A stretch of 64,000 nt of DNA from Rhizobiales bacterium 32-66-11 (GCA_002304505.1 NCEH01000008.1:32880-96879), one strand, 5' to 3'. Positions 8,429 to 17,604 are shown, counted from the first letter of the stretch. Program-made: numbers and translations. Notes: generated by a model from the letters alone, not told the origin.

Positions 8429-8938
8429 TCAAGCCGGCGTCATGCGGCGAAGGGTATCGTCCTTCAGGACGAAGTGATGGTACAGCGCCATGAGACCGTG
8501 GAGACCGGCGATAACGAGAAACACGGTTCCGCCGTTGCTGTGGAGGTCCGCGACGATACCCGGAGGTTGCTGGACCGGTGCCGTCAGGGCCGGCAGGGTC
8601 ACTCCGAACACGGTAACTGGGATGCCTAGCGCCGAGGCGGCGTACCATCCCGAAAGCGGCATGGCGATCAAAAACGCATAGAGCACGGCATGGCCGGCCT
8701 TGGCGGCAAGCTGCAGCAGGGGAGCGCTGCGTGGGTCGAGCCGAGGAGCACCGCCGGCCAGCCGCGCGATGAGCCGCGGCACCACGAGCACCAGCACGGC
8801 GAGACCGAACGCGAAGTGTACTGTTGGAGGGTTCTTCAGAATCTGTGGTCCGCCTTCGCCGAGGAACCAGGCGACCACCACGCAAATCGCCGTCAGCCAA
8901 TGCAGTACGATCATGAATTTCGAGTAACGCTGAACCAT
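8429..8938 (-). CDS. Cytochrome b561 family protein
   Basis: This protein of about 170 residues has four hydrophobic helices and the His residues that bind two b-type haems in cytochrome b561 (VLHWLTAICV, VHFAFGLAVL, AGHAVLYAFLIAMPLSGW, GLHGLMALYHHFVLKDDTLRRM). Bacterial members transfer electrons at the inner membrane, usually between ubiquinol and superoxide or periplasmic partners. The start at 8938 (MVQRYSKFMIVLHW) fits the family; 8962 is an alternative. It converges with the two-component operon, and a second b561-type gene lies at 61832-62395. Confidence 0.88.
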   Translation of the reverse strand: MVQRYSKFMIVLHWLTAICVVVAWFLGEGGPQILKNPPTVHFAFGLAVLVLVVPRLIARLAGGAPRLDPRSAPLLQLAAKAGHAVLYAFLIAMPLSGWYAASALGIPVTVFGVTLPALTAPVQQPPGIVADLHSNGGTVFLVIAGLHGLMALYHHFVLKDDTLRRMTPA

Positions 8939-9043
8939 GTGCCGCCTCGGCTGTCTTTCCATAGGATTGTTGCCGGCGCAACTAGACCCTACCAAGCTGA
9001 CACCCACCTGAAGCTCAAGCGCAGCGTCCAAATGAACGTAGCC

Positions 9044-9178
9044 TTACGTGACGCCGCGAGCGGAATGGCCAAGTAGCCCCGCGATCGTAAGCTCGGAAAA
9101 CCCGAAGGCGCCAGCTCCGCTGGCGAAGGTGTGACGAAGGACGTGAGGCGTCTCAGAGTTGCCAGGGCGGTACGGCAG
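9044..9178 (-). pseudogene. C-terminal remnant of tyrosine recombinase/phage integrase
   Basis: The last 45 codons of a minus-strand reading frame match the catalytic end of a tyrosine recombinase: the HxxR motif in PHVLRHTFASGAGAFG and the following SELTIAGLLGHSARGVT. The frame then stops, before the catalytic Tyr (normally in a RYxH context). Sequence upstream of residue 9178 shows no integrase similarity that I can see. It is a decayed remnant and suggests the edge of a former mobile element. Confidence 0.75.
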
Positions 9179-9449
9179 GTTGTGCATGCTGATGCTCATA
9201 GAACGTCGAGGCCAAACTGGGCGACCTTCACCGCCACGCACTTCCCCAACGTGCACGCGAAGATCGCCGATTTGAGGTGTATGGAGTGGATGCTCAAGAA
9301 CGTGGTTGTGCGATGCGCTAGCGGCACACTGCCGGAATGTCCTCTGATCGAGGCGCTGTTCCGTGTGGCCGCCGTTCACGCGACGGCGCCAACGCCGACT
9401 GGATGCATTCTGCCCCGAATTGAACGACGGTTGAGCAGACGCGCTACGA

Positions 9450-11501
9450 TCAATCGGAAATTGTCTTTGGTGCCTCGCCTTGGCGAGCCAACAGGACTTG
9501 CCCATCCCAATCAGCATCGGTCATTTCGACAGCCCGCAAAACGAGACGTCCCCCACCGAGAGACCCTGCCAGGACTTGTCGCGGCGCATTGACGTCAGTC
9601 TGCGTCGAGGCCACCGAGACGAGCGAAAAGGGACGATAGAGGCGTTCCTCGACGACCGATCCGATCCAGAGCGGAGCGGTCTGTCCATTTGTGAGCTCGA
9701 GGTCGACGGCCCACAGTCGGAGCACGAGACGCGACGCGGTGGGTGTACCAACGCTATTGGGTCGAATGAGAGTGAGGCTGGGAAGACGCCCGCTGGCGAA
9801 GAGAGGAACAACCGGAAGATTGGCGGGGTCCGCCGATGGGGTAAGCCAGCTTAGGGCGCTCAAGAGCTCCCAGGCCGCTGATGTGTGCCACCCATCCCGC
9901 AGCAAGGCGTCTTGCAGGTCCCGCAGGCTACCGGTCCACTGGAAGGTCAGCGGCTCCTCCACCTCGCCGGTAAGATCGATCCGCCTACCTGGCAATTGCT
10001 GCCAACCCGATGCCCACCATTCGGCGGCGGCCATCGTCGGCAGCACGCTTTTGACGGCATAGCGATCGCTGTCCGTTGCGTGGTTGCGGTAGATGTTGAA
10101 GCCACCGGCGAGGACAACCGCCGCACATCCGACGGCGAGCAGGCCGCCCGGCTCAACGCGTTCTACTTTCCGCCGCAGATAGGACAGCCCGAGCAGCGCC
10201 AGCCATGCAGACCCGAATGCCAGGCCTCCGAGCACGTCGGAAAGCCAGTGCGCACCGAGGTAAAGGCGTGAAAATCCGATCAAAAATATCAGGGTTGCCG
10301 CGCCGAGAGCGACCGATACGCGCAGTGCCGAGCGAAACTCACGCGCGATGAGGAAGGTGAGGAAACCGTATAGAACCAAGTTGATTGTGCTATGACCACT
10401 GGGGAAGGAAAACGCGCTCCAGCCTGAGTAGTGCAGATCACCGGGCCGCGCTCGATGCAGTGCCATTTTGATCGCGGTATTGAGCGCCGAGGCGCCGGCG
10501 ATCGCAACCAACCAATAGGCTGCCGTGCGCCATGCCCGTTTCCAGGCAAGCCACAGGAAGACGATGACAGTGACCGCCACGACGACGACGGTATCCCCAA
10601 GTTCAGTGATGGCGATCATTACCGCATCGCCGGGCGCCGTGCGGAGATCCTGGAGAGCGCGGTAGATAGCGCTGTCGGCCAGCACCAACGGATCTCTGCT
10701 GACGACGTCTTCAAGGATACCGAAGAAAAGCCACGCCGCGCCGACGAGCAGAACAGTCAATAATGCGAGAGTCCGCGCCTCGTGCCGCTCTGGGTCGAGC
10801 AAACTGGAGAGATTGCGGCTGAGCCAGGTGTCGCGGGTGCCGACCCAGCCCCGCAGCCGTTCCACACCAATGATGAGAAGGGGTATGCCGCGGCGCAACG
10901 TCCAGCGCACGATATGCAGAATGACCCAACCCACTGCGGCCAGAACGACCAGAAGGACGGCGAGCGGCTTGGCGGCCGTGCCGAGAATGCCGAAGGCGGC
11001 CCCGACGAATACGCCGGGCAGAATATGCGACGGAGCCCAGGCGAGCGCCGATGCGACATTGACGGCGTAGAATCGGCGGACCGGCATTCCCAGCACACCG
11101 GCGAGGAGAGGAACGAAGGCGCGGACGCCCGGTGTGAAGCGTGCGAGAAAAACACTCTTGTCGCCGTGGCGGGTGAAAAACGATTCGCTACGCTCGATCA
11201 GTCCCGGATGCCGGTTCAATGGCCAGAGGCCAAGAATCTCGCGGTGGTATCGATGCCCTAGCCAAAACGAAACTCCATCACCGGCGACGGCGCCAAACGT
11301 GGCGGCAGCCAGCAACGGCCAGAGCACCAACGCGCCGCTCGGTACTAAGGTGCTGAGTGCCAGGATCCCGACCGTACCCGGTATGACGGCACCGATGATC
11401 GGGATCGACTCCGAAAGGGCTAGGAGAAACACCGCCAGATAGGCGACATGCCGATGTGCCGTCAGGAAATCGACTATCGTTAGGACCAAGGACGTCATCA
11501 T
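9450..11501 (-). CDS. DedA-PAP2-LssY fusion membrane protein
   Basis: This 683-residue protein joins three modules. Residues 1-215 form a DedA/SNARE-associated domain (ESIPIIGAVIPGTVGI, FLARFTPGVRAFVPLLAGVLGM). Residues about 235-460 form a PAP2 phosphatase with all three motifs (KMALHRARP, FSFPSGHSTI, SRLYLGAHWLSDVLGG). Residues about 490-683 resemble the soluble LssY C-terminal domain (PVVPLFASGRLPSLTLIRP, LRLWAVDLELTNG). DedA proteins act in lipid-carrier recycling and membrane potential, and PAP2 enzymes remove phosphate from lipid phosphates such as undecaprenyl diphosphate. The fusion suggests handling and dephosphorylation of a lipid carrier. All motif residues are intact. Confidence 0.9.
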   Translation of the reverse strand: MMTSLVLTIVDFLTAHRHVAYLAVFLLALSESIPIIGAVIPGTVGILALSTLVPSGALVLWPLLAAATFGAVAGDGVSFWLGHRYHREILGLWPLNRHPGLIERSESFFTRHGDKSVFLARFTPGVRAFVPLLAGVLGMPVRRFYAVNVASALAWAPSHILPGVFVGAAFGILGTAAKPLAVLLVVLAAVGWVILHIVRWTLRRGIPLLIIGVERLRGWVGTRDTWLSRNLSSLLDPERHEARTLALLTVLLVGAAWLFFGILEDVVSRDPLVLADSAIYRALQDLRTAPGDAVMIAITELGDTVVVVAVTVIVFLWLAWKRAWRTAAYWLVAIAGASALNTAIKMALHRARPGDLHYSGWSAFSFPSGHSTINLVLYGFLTFLIAREFRSALRVSVALGAATLIFLIGFSRLYLGAHWLSDVLGGLAFGSAWLALLGLSYLRRKVERVEPGGLLAVGCAAVVLAGGFNIYRNHATDSDRYAVKSVLPTMAAAEWWASGWQQLPGRRIDLTGEVEEPLTFQWTGSLRDLQDALLRDGWHTSAAWELLSALSWLTPSADPANLPVVPLFASGRLPSLTLIRPNSVGTPTASRLVLRLWAVDLELTNGQTAPLWIGSVVEERLYRPFSLVSVASTQTDVNAPRQVLAGSLGGGRLVLRAVEMTDADWDGQVLLARQGEAPKTISD

Positions 11502-11614
11502 CCGACGGTGCCTATCGAATGCCGGTGATGACGCGATCGATGCGCGTATCTTCTCGATAGGCTGCGTGCACGATGACGCCTACAATAATTCTTTTGGCGC
11601 TCCGCCACGGCATC

Positions 11615-12310
11615 TCAGGCGACCGTGCCGAAGATGGCCCCGATCCCGGCCGTCACGGCCATTGCGAGAGCCCCCCAGAACGTCACGCGGATTGTCGGCT
11701 TCAGGATGTCGGCTCCGCCGGCTCTGGCGCCGATCATGCCGAGCAGGGCCAGGAACACGAGCGAACCAACTGAAACAGCTGGCAGCAGCCAGCTCGATGG
11801 CGAGACGAGCACGAGCGCCAACGGCGCGGCCGCTCCGAGGGAAAAGGTCGCCGCGGACGCCAGCGCTGCTTGCACGGGACGCGCCGTGGTGATCTCCGAG
11901 ATGCCGAGTTCGTCCCTGGCATGGGCGCCCAATGCGTCCTTGGCCATGAGCTGCTCCGCGACCTGGCGGGCAAGCCCGGTCTCGACGCCTCGGGAGACAT
12001 AGATCTGAGCCAGTTCCTTCTTCTCGAACTCCGGATCACTCGCGAGTTCGCGCTTTTCACGTGCGAGATCGGCATGCTCAGTGTCGGACTGCGAACTGAC
12101 AGAAACATATTCCCCCGCAGCCATGGACATGGCGCCGGCGACTAGACCGGCGACGCCCGTCAGCAGGACATTGCTTGAGGAGGCCGCTGCCGAAGCCACG
12201 CCCAGGATCAGGCTCGCCGTCGAGATGATCCCGTCGTTTGCGCCCAGCACAGCGGCGCGCAGCCAGCCAATTCGCCCGACAAGGTGCCTCTCGTTATGCA
12301 TGCGACTCAT
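11615..12310 (-). CDS. VIT1/CCC1 family metal carrier
   Basis: This 231-residue protein has five hydrophobic segments and the family signature near the N-terminus (AAVLGANDGIISTASLI, VAGAMSMAAGEYVSVSSQ), followed by the charged cytoplasmic loop (EFEKKELAQIYVSRG). VIT1/CCC1 proteins move iron(II) or manganese(II) out of the cytoplasm in exchange for protons. The loop is of the short bacterial type, with no fused ferritin domain. It stands alone, divergent from the truncated MFS gene, and fits the metal-homeostasis theme. Confidence 0.92.
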   Translation of the reverse strand: MSRMHNERHLVGRIGWLRAAVLGANDGIISTASLILGVASAAASSSNVLLTGVAGLVAGAMSMAAGEYVSVSSQSDTEHADLAREKRELASDPEFEKKELAQIYVSRGVETGLARQVAEQLMAKDALGAHARDELGISEITTARPVQAALASAATFSLGAAAPLALVLVSPSSWLLPAVSVGSLVFLALLGMIGARAGGADILKPTIRVTFWGALAMAVTAGIGAIFGTVA

Positions 12311-12504
12311 GTCAGCCTTGCTCCATTGATTTCATCCGCAGCGCTTCCCTCACACAAGCATTGCTGAAATCCCGGTTTGATCTACCAGAGGGAGATGTCT
12401 TGGAACTTACAGAAGCTCGATATCCCATCGGGGGAATACGCCTCGAAGCATGGTATCGACAAAGCTCGCGCTGCGAGACGCCCCCCGTTCGGAGTCCTTG
12501 GGAA

Positions 12505-13560
12505 ATGGCAACAGACACACCGCCTGCCGGGCCGAAATCGCGTGCCAGGCTGCCGCCAGGCGTCTGGGCGCTCGGTTTCGTCAGCATGTTCATGGACATC
12601 TCGTCGGAGATGGTCAACGCGCTGCTGCCGGTCTATCTCGTAACCGTGCTCGGCGCGTCGACGCTGACGGTCGGCTTCATCGAAGGCATCGCGGAAGCGA
12701 CCGCCAATATCACCAAAATCTTCTCGGGCGCGCTGTCCGACTGGCTCGGCAAGCGCAAGTTGCTGACCGCCCTCGGATACGGTCTCGCTGCCGTCACCAA
12801 GCCGATCTTTCCGCTGGCCAACTCGGTCGGCTGGGTGGTCGCCGCACGTTTCATTGATCGTATCGGCAAGGGCGTCCGTGATGCTCCGAGGGACGCGCTC
12901 ATCGCCGATCTTGCGCCGGCGGAGGTGCGGGGCGCGAGCTTCGGCCTGCGGCAGGCGCTCGATACGGTCGGCGCCTTTGTCGGGCCGCTCGCCGCGATCG
13001 TCCTGATGTCACTCAGCTCCGACAATTTCCGCTTCGTGTTCTGGATCGCGATCATCCCGGCGTTCATCTCGCTCGCCGTGATGATATTCGCCGTCCACGA
13101 ACCGGTCCGGCGTGAAACCGATGCCAAGCCGCGACTGCGCCTCGCGGATGCGAAACGCCTGTCCCGCCCGTTCTGGATCGTGGTCGGCGTCGCCACGATC
13201 CTGACGCTCGCGCGGTTCTCGGACGCGTTTCTCATCCTGCGTTCCCAGAATGTCGGTCTGCCGATCGCGCTGGTGCCCGTCGTCATGGTGGTGATGAACG
13301 TCGTCTATGCGCTTGGCGCTTATCCGGCCGGCGTGCTCTCCGACCGGATCGGCCGAGGTGGATTGCTCGCTGTCGGCATCGTCTGCCTGATCGTCGCCGA
13401 CCTCATCCTCGCGCTCGGCACAACGGTTCCTCTGGTCATGCTCGGCGTGGTGTTCTGGGGGCTGCACATGGCGCTCACCCAAGGCCTCTTTGCCAGCCTC
13501 GTGGCCGATACCGCGCCCGAGGATCTGCGCGGGACGGCGTTCGGCGTGTTCAACTTCGCG
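12505..13560 (+). pseudogene. MFS transporter, C-terminus replaced by IS3 sequence
   Basis: About 352 codons encode an MFS transporter: FVSMFMDISSEMVNALLP at the N-terminus, the DWLGKRK motif between helices 2 and 3, and [10 protein letters not shown] later. Close homologues are annotated as MFS transporters with unknown substrates. Native sequence ends at about 13560 after [13 protein letters not shown], in the region of helix 10 or 11. From there the frame continues into an IS3-family OrfA ([12 protein letters not shown]) until 13725. The last membrane helices are missing, so transport function is doubtful. The ATG at 12505 is preferred because upstream codons look non-coding. Confidence 0.85.
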
Positions 13561-13725
13561 GGGGCGACCTTCTACAAGTTCAAGGCCAAGTACGGCGGCA
13601 TGGACGTGTCGGATGCCCGGCGGCTGAAGGCGCTGGAAGAGGAAAACGCGCGGCTGAAGAAGCTGCTGGCCGAGCAGATGCTCGACAACGCCATCCTGAG
13701 GGATGTCAGCTCAAAAAAATGGTGA
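13561..13725 (+). pseudogene. IS3-family OrfA, C-terminal half
   Basis: The retained part covers the end of OrfA: the sequence [20 protein letters not shown], a leucine-zipper-like coiled coil ([20 protein letters not shown]) and [13 protein letters not shown]. In a normal element the N-terminal helix-turn-helix lies before this point; here it is replaced by MFS transporter residues. The zipper normally lets OrfA and OrfAB oligomerise. Confidence 0.85.
13713..13719 (+). promoter_or_regulatory. A7 slippery site for -1 frameshift between orfA and orfB
   Basis: Seven adenines precede the overlapping orfA stop (13723-13725) and the orfB ATG (13719). IS3-family elements make the active OrfAB transposase by programmed -1 frameshifting on such runs. 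The site is intact, although orfA upstream is truncated. Confidence 0.7.
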
Positions 13726-14558
13726 CGCCCGATGCAAGGCGCAAAGCCGTGGCTCATGCCTGTGCCGCGCACGGGGTGAGCCAGCGTCGGGCGTGCCAGG
13801 CACTGGGCGTCGATCGGGCCAGCGTGCGCTATCGGAGCGTACGTCCCGATGACGCCAGTCTGCGGGAGGCCATGCGGGCCGTGGCCGGCGAGCGCCGTCG
13901 CTTCGGCTATCGGCGGATCCACGTCATGCTGAGGCGCCAGGGCATCGTCATGAACCAGAAGAAGCTGCGCCGGCTGTATCGGGAAGAGAAGCTTCAGGTC
14001 CGTCGGCGCGGGGGACGCAAGCGAGCGCTCGGCACGAGGCGTCCTATCCTGGTGCCGGATCGGATCAACGTCCGCTGGAGCCTCGACTTCGTGTCAGATG
14101 CCTTCACGGACGGTCGGCGCTTTCGGGTGCTGGCCGTGGTCGACGACTTCAGCCGGGAGTGTCTGGCGCTGGTGGCCGACACCTCGCTCTCGGGCCTTCG
14201 GGTGACGCGCGAGCTCAACGCGCTGCTCGCCATCCGGGGCAGGCCTGCGACCATCGTTTCCGACAACGGCACGGAGCTGACCTCGATGGCAGTTCTCAAA
14301 TGGTGTCAGCAGACCGGCGTCGAATGGCACTACATCGCTCCCGGCAAGCCTATGCAGAACGGGCTCATTGAGAGCTTCAACGGTCGCTTCCGGGATGAGT
14401 GCCTGAACGAGACCCTGTTCTCGAGCCTGGGACACGCTCGTGCCGCCATCGCCGTATGGAAGGAGGATTACAATCTGAACCGGCCCCATTCCGCCCTCGG
14501 CAATCGAACCCCTGCCGAGTTCGCCACAGCAATCGCACTGGAAACCAAGGCCGCCTGA
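13719..14558 (+). CDS. IS3-family transposase OrfB (integrase core)
   Basis: This 279-residue protein carries the IS3 OrfB layout: an N-terminal HTH_21-like region ([20 protein letters not shown]) and an rve-type DDE domain with the first Asp in [11 protein letters not shown], the second in [12 protein letters not shown], and the Glu in [18 protein letters not shown]. The C-terminal segment [17 protein letters not shown] is also typical. It is full length. Because orfA is truncated and the left end is missing, the element is probably immobile, but the protein could act in trans on related copies. Confidence 0.93.
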   Translation: MVTPDARRKAVAHACAAHGVSQRRACQALGVDRASVRYRSVRPDDASLREAMRAVAGERRRFGYRRIHVMLRRQGIVMNQKKLRRLYREEKLQVRRRGGRKRALGTRRPILVPDRINVRWSLDFVSDAFTDGRRFRVLAVVDDFSRECLALVADTSLSGLRVTRELNALLAIRGRPATIVSDNGTELTSMAVLKWCQQTGVEWHYIAPGKPMQNGLIESFNGRFRDECLNETLFSSLGHARAAIAVWKEDYNLNRPHSALGNRTPAEFATAIALETKAA

Positions 14559-14648
14559 GGCCATAAATCAACCTTCGGACTCTCTCCTAAGCCGGAGGAG
14601 AAAAGGGTCTCAGGTCACAAGGATTGATCTGCCCTCTCGCCCCGAGAC

Positions 14649-15206
14649 TCAGGCCGTCAACCATCCGCGCCAGAATCCCTTCAGGATCTCCAGAACGACA
14701 ACCAGACCTACGGCGATGCCGAACGCGACGGCGAGATCATCGGCGTGCAGAGGCCCGAAGCGAAAAAGATCGCGCGCCCACGCCAGGGCAGTGCCCAGTA
14801 GGACGCCGGCCACGGCGCTTACCCGCCACAGCGCGTGATTGTCCCACCGCAGCGCCCCGCGCACCGAGCTGTCGAAGGAGCGGTTGCCCAGCACCAGTCC
14901 CAGATTGGCCAGGACGAGCGACACGAAGGTGAGCGCACGCACATCCTCCGCGGGCATGCCGCGCCGCAGCGCAAGCAGATAGAGTACGGCAACCGCCGCG
15001 AAGGCGAGAACGCCCTGCAGCAGGCTCCAGAGCACGAGCCCCGACGTGAACAGATGGCTCGTCACCGCGCGCGGCCGTCGGCTCATGATGTCCTTCTCCT
15101 CCTTTTCCGCCTCGAAGACCAACGAGCAAACGGGATCGATGATCATCTCGAGAAAGGCGATGTGGATCGGCGAGAAGATGATGGACAGGCCGGTCAGCAA
15201 CGGTAA
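14649..15206 (-). pseudogene. C-terminal remnant of P-type cation ATPase (Ca2+-ATPase type)
   Basis: The fragment encodes about 185 residues of the C-terminal membrane domain of an MgtA/Ca2+-type P-ATPase. It begins PLLTGLSIIFSPIHIAFLE, followed by IIDPVCSLVFEAEKEE and several hydrophobic helices. The phosphorylation and nucleotide-binding domains are absent: similarity stops near 15206, and the sequence beyond it leads into the plsC region. This is the tail of a deleted gene, left between the IS3 right end and plsC. Confidence 0.85.
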
Positions 15207-15249
15207 ATGCAATTACATGCTGTCCGGTTCAACCGTGAATGAGCTTCCG

Positions 15250-16011
15250 TCAATATTCTTCGTAGGTGGCGGGAACAGCCCCGGAGATATTCTCCGCTTG
15301 CTTGCCTTCGACGATGAGCATAGCTGTCGCGGCCTCAATGCGACGCTCAAGTTCCGTCATGAAATGCCGCCGATCAAGTCCAGGCTGGATTGGTGGCAGA
15401 AACTCAACGAGGACCGTGCCGGATCGTTTTAGGAAGGAGCGCCGGCGCCAGAATAGACCAGAACTGAGCGCTACCGGCACGACCGGAAGACCAAGCTGCA
15501 TGTAAAGCGCGGCGACCCCGGGATGATAGGCTTGGCGAGCTGCCACCGGCGTGCGCGTCCCCTCCGGGAAGATCGCGATCGAGCGACCGTCTGCTATCGC
15601 AGAGCGAGCTGCCGCGACCATCGGTCTTAGTGCTTTCGGGCCTGCCTCGCGATCGATGATGATCGCCTCGCCGCGTTTCATATACCAGCCAAATACCGGT
15701 ATCCTCGCCAAGCTCTGCTTCAGCACGATCGCCGGATTCTTAAGCAAGACCCACAGCGCAATGGTCTCCCAGGCGGACTGGTGCTTGAGCGCAACGATAA
15801 CCGGGCCTTCGGGCAGATTATGTCTGCCGCGCACCTCGTAGGTCAGTCCGACGATTGACCGCAGTAGCGACAGGGAAACGGTCGCCCACAGTTCGGATAC
15901 CCGCGCAGCCGCGCGTTGCGAGATGAAAAGCGCTGGCAAGGCAAGGACAGAAAGAAGAGTTGTCCAAGAATAGAACGCCAGGTCGAATAGGAGGGAGCGA
16001 ACGAGGGTCAC
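15250..16011 (-). CDS. plsC: 1-acyl-sn-glycerol-3-phosphate acyltransferase
   Basis: This 253-residue membrane-anchored enzyme adds the second acyl chain to lysophosphatidic acid in phospholipid synthesis. Acyltransferase block I appears as ALKHQSAWETIAL, in which the usual NHxxxxD has Glu in place of Asp. Other blocks are GEAIIIDREAG, the AIFPEGTRTPV loop and the block around GLPVVPVAL. N-terminal hydrophobic residues suggest a membrane anchor. The GTG start overlaps the cfa stop (GTGA at 16008-16011), so it is co-translated with cfa and probably serves membrane remodelling together with it. Confidence 0.9.
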   Translation of the reverse strand: MTLVRSLLFDLAFYSWTTLLSVLALPALFISQRAAARVSELWATVSLSLLRSIVGLTYEVRGRHNLPEGPVIVALKHQSAWETIALWVLLKNPAIVLKQSLARIPVFGWYMKRGEAIIIDREAGPKALRPMVAAARSAIADGRSIAIFPEGTRTPVAARQAYHPGVAALYMQLGLPVVPVALSSGLFWRRRSFLKRSGTVLVEFLPPIQPGLDRRHFMTELERRIEAATAMLIVEGKQAENISGAVPATYEEY

Positions 16012-17408
16012 CGTGCAAGGCCTCCGCTATACGCCGGACGGGAAACTGATTGAGGGGGCGCATCGACATCCGCCGCATCAATCTTGTGCAGCTGCTCCCA
16101 GCTCTGGATGTAATCGCGGGTCAGCGGTGCGGCATTGACACGCTTGCTCACCTGAATCTGGAAATTGATGAGGCCGCCGTGGCGAAAGGCTGCTTCGCAA
16201 CTGGCCAGGTAGAATTCCCACATCCGGCAGAACCGCTGGTCGTAGATTTCCGCGACGCGCCCACGGTTTGCGATGAACCGTTGCCGCCACGCCTTCAGCG
16301 TTTCTGCATAATGTAGCCGCAGTATCTCGATATCGGTCACGTACAGTCCGGCCCGCTCGATGGCGGGCAGAATCTCCGACAGCGCCGGGACGTACCCACC
16401 CGGAAAGATGTACTTGTTGATCCAGGCGTTGGTCGCGCCGGGGCCGTCGGCGCGACCAATCGTATGGATCATTGCCACCCCGTCGTCCGTGAGGAGATTC
16501 CTGACCTTCTTGAAGTATTCGCGGTAATGTCCCACCCCGACATGCTCAAACATGCCGACCGAGACGATGCGGTCATACCGGCCTTCTTCTTGGCGATAGT
16601 CCTTTAGCAAGAATCTCACCCGGTCCCCCAGGTCCGTCTCGGCAGCGCGTCGTTCGGAGTATGCGTGTTGCTCGGTCGACAGTGTCAGGCCTGTAACGTC
16701 AACGGCGGCAACCTGGGCGAGATAGAGACCGAGCCCACCCCATCCAGATCCGATGTCGAGAACCCGCTGCCCTGAGCTCAGTAGCAACTTAGCCGCCAGG
16801 TGACGCTTCTTTTGTTCTTGTGCGCGCTCCAGTGTGTCGTCACTTGAGTTGTAGTACGCACAGGAATACTGACGGTCTGCGTCTAGAAATTGCTCGTAGA
16901 GCGCGTCCGACAGGTCGTAGTGGTGCGCGACGTTCGCGCGTGCGACTGGGATGGGATTGTGCTGAACAAAGCGTCGGACGAGGCGACTCAGGGCTGCACG
17001 TGCGCGCCTCACCCCTTGGCCAGTGCTCCAGCCGATGTTTGAAAAGCAGAGATCAAGAAAGCCGTAGATATCCCCGTCGTCCACCAATAATGCGCCATCC
17101 ATGTAGGCCTCGCCGAGGGCAAGATCTGGATTGAGGAGCAGGCGCGGAATCACAGCTGGATCCACGATACGAATCGTAATTGACGGTGTTCCGTTACCGA
17201 TGTGATGGACGCCTCCGTTCGGCGCGATCACAGTCAATCTGCCGTCGTGGATGATCTGCCCAAGCAGCCTCCGAAACAGGAGCATTGTCGCATTCGTGCT
17301 CATGTTTTTGAGCGACCGAATTGGGCTTGATCGACTCACTTCGCTATCAATCGGTTGGGGCCTCTCAGAAACGGTGGAAGCAGACGAAGGATCGGATTGG
17401 ATGCTCAT
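16008..17408 (-). CDS. cfa: Cyclopropane-fatty-acyl-phospholipid synthase
   Basis: This protein of about 466 residues has an N-terminal lipid-binding region (LALGEAYMDGALLVDDGDIY), the class I SAM motif VLDIGSGWGGLGLYLAQ and further conserved blocks (YSCAYY, RYDRIVSVGMFEHVG, HTIGRADGPG, KYIFPGGYVPALSE). The enzyme adds a methylene bridge from S-adenosylmethionine to unsaturated acyl chains, a change typical of stationary phase and acid or low-oxygen stress. The ATG at 17408 is preferred; upstream codons to 17570 look non-coding. An FNR/FixK-like dyad lies 63 bp upstream, and plsC follows in overlap. Confidence 0.93.
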   Translation of the reverse strand: MSIQSDPSSASTVSERPQPIDSEVSRSSPIRSLKNMSTNATMLLFRRLLGQIIHDGRLTVIAPNGGVHHIGNGTPSITIRIVDPAVIPRLLLNPDLALGEAYMDGALLVDDGDIYGFLDLCFSNIGWSTGQGVRRARAALSRLVRRFVQHNPIPVARANVAHHYDLSDALYEQFLDADRQYSCAYYNSSDDTLERAQEQKKRHLAAKLLLSSGQRVLDIGSGWGGLGLYLAQVAAVDVTGLTLSTEQHAYSERRAAETDLGDRVRFLLKDYRQEEGRYDRIVSVGMFEHVGVGHYREYFKKVRNLLTDDGVAMIHTIGRADGPGATNAWINKYIFPGGYVPALSEILPAIERAGLYVTDIEILRLHYAETLKAWRQRFIANRGRVAEIYDQRFCRMWEFYLASCEAAFRHGGLINFQIQVSKRVNAAPLTRDYIQSWEQLHKIDAADVDAPPQSVSRPAYSGGLAR

Positions 17409-17470
17409 CCTTGGGCCCCACGCAGACGACGGCTGTTGAATGCCAATGAACCCCGCGGAGCGGGCGCATT

Positions 17471-17488
17471 CTTTGATTGGGGTTAAAC
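17471..17488. promoter_or_regulatory. FNR/FixK-like dyad upstream of cfa
   Basis: CTTTGATTGGGGTTAAAC has the half-sites TTGAT and GTTAA with a 4-bp spacer, matching the motif seen at five other places in the window. It lies 63 bp upstream of the cfa start, between the divergent cfa and alcohol dehydrogenase genes. Confidence 0.6.
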
Positions 17489-17604
17489 ATCGGTATTCGA
17501 TGATGGCTTCAATCGATCGCCGATGAGAGCGGCCGCGACGACGGCTCGGGTGCACCGTGGGTTCCAGCAAAAGCGGAAGGCGACATTCACAACGCTCGAC
17601 TGCT

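Larger units (their letters stand above)
13561..14617 (+). mobile_element. 5'-truncated IS3-family (IS407-like) element
   Basis: The right end is present: after orfB there is a terminal sequence GGGTCTCAGGTCA ending near 14617 that resembles IS407-group inverted repeats. The left end and the first half of orfA are missing. The left side begins abruptly inside orfA, fused in frame to the MFS gene, so the element probably lost its left end in a deletion. Without a left inverted repeat it should not transpose by itself. Confidence 0.85.

Noticed and set aside
9044..9517. A complete integrase-like gene on the minus strand
   Set aside because: Only the last 45 codons match an integrase and they end before the catalytic Tyr; the upstream part has no similarity, so it is called a remnant.
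12375..12390. TTTGATCTACCAGAGG before the MFS gene as FNR-like dyad
   Set aside because: Only one half-site is recognisable; the other arm is absent.
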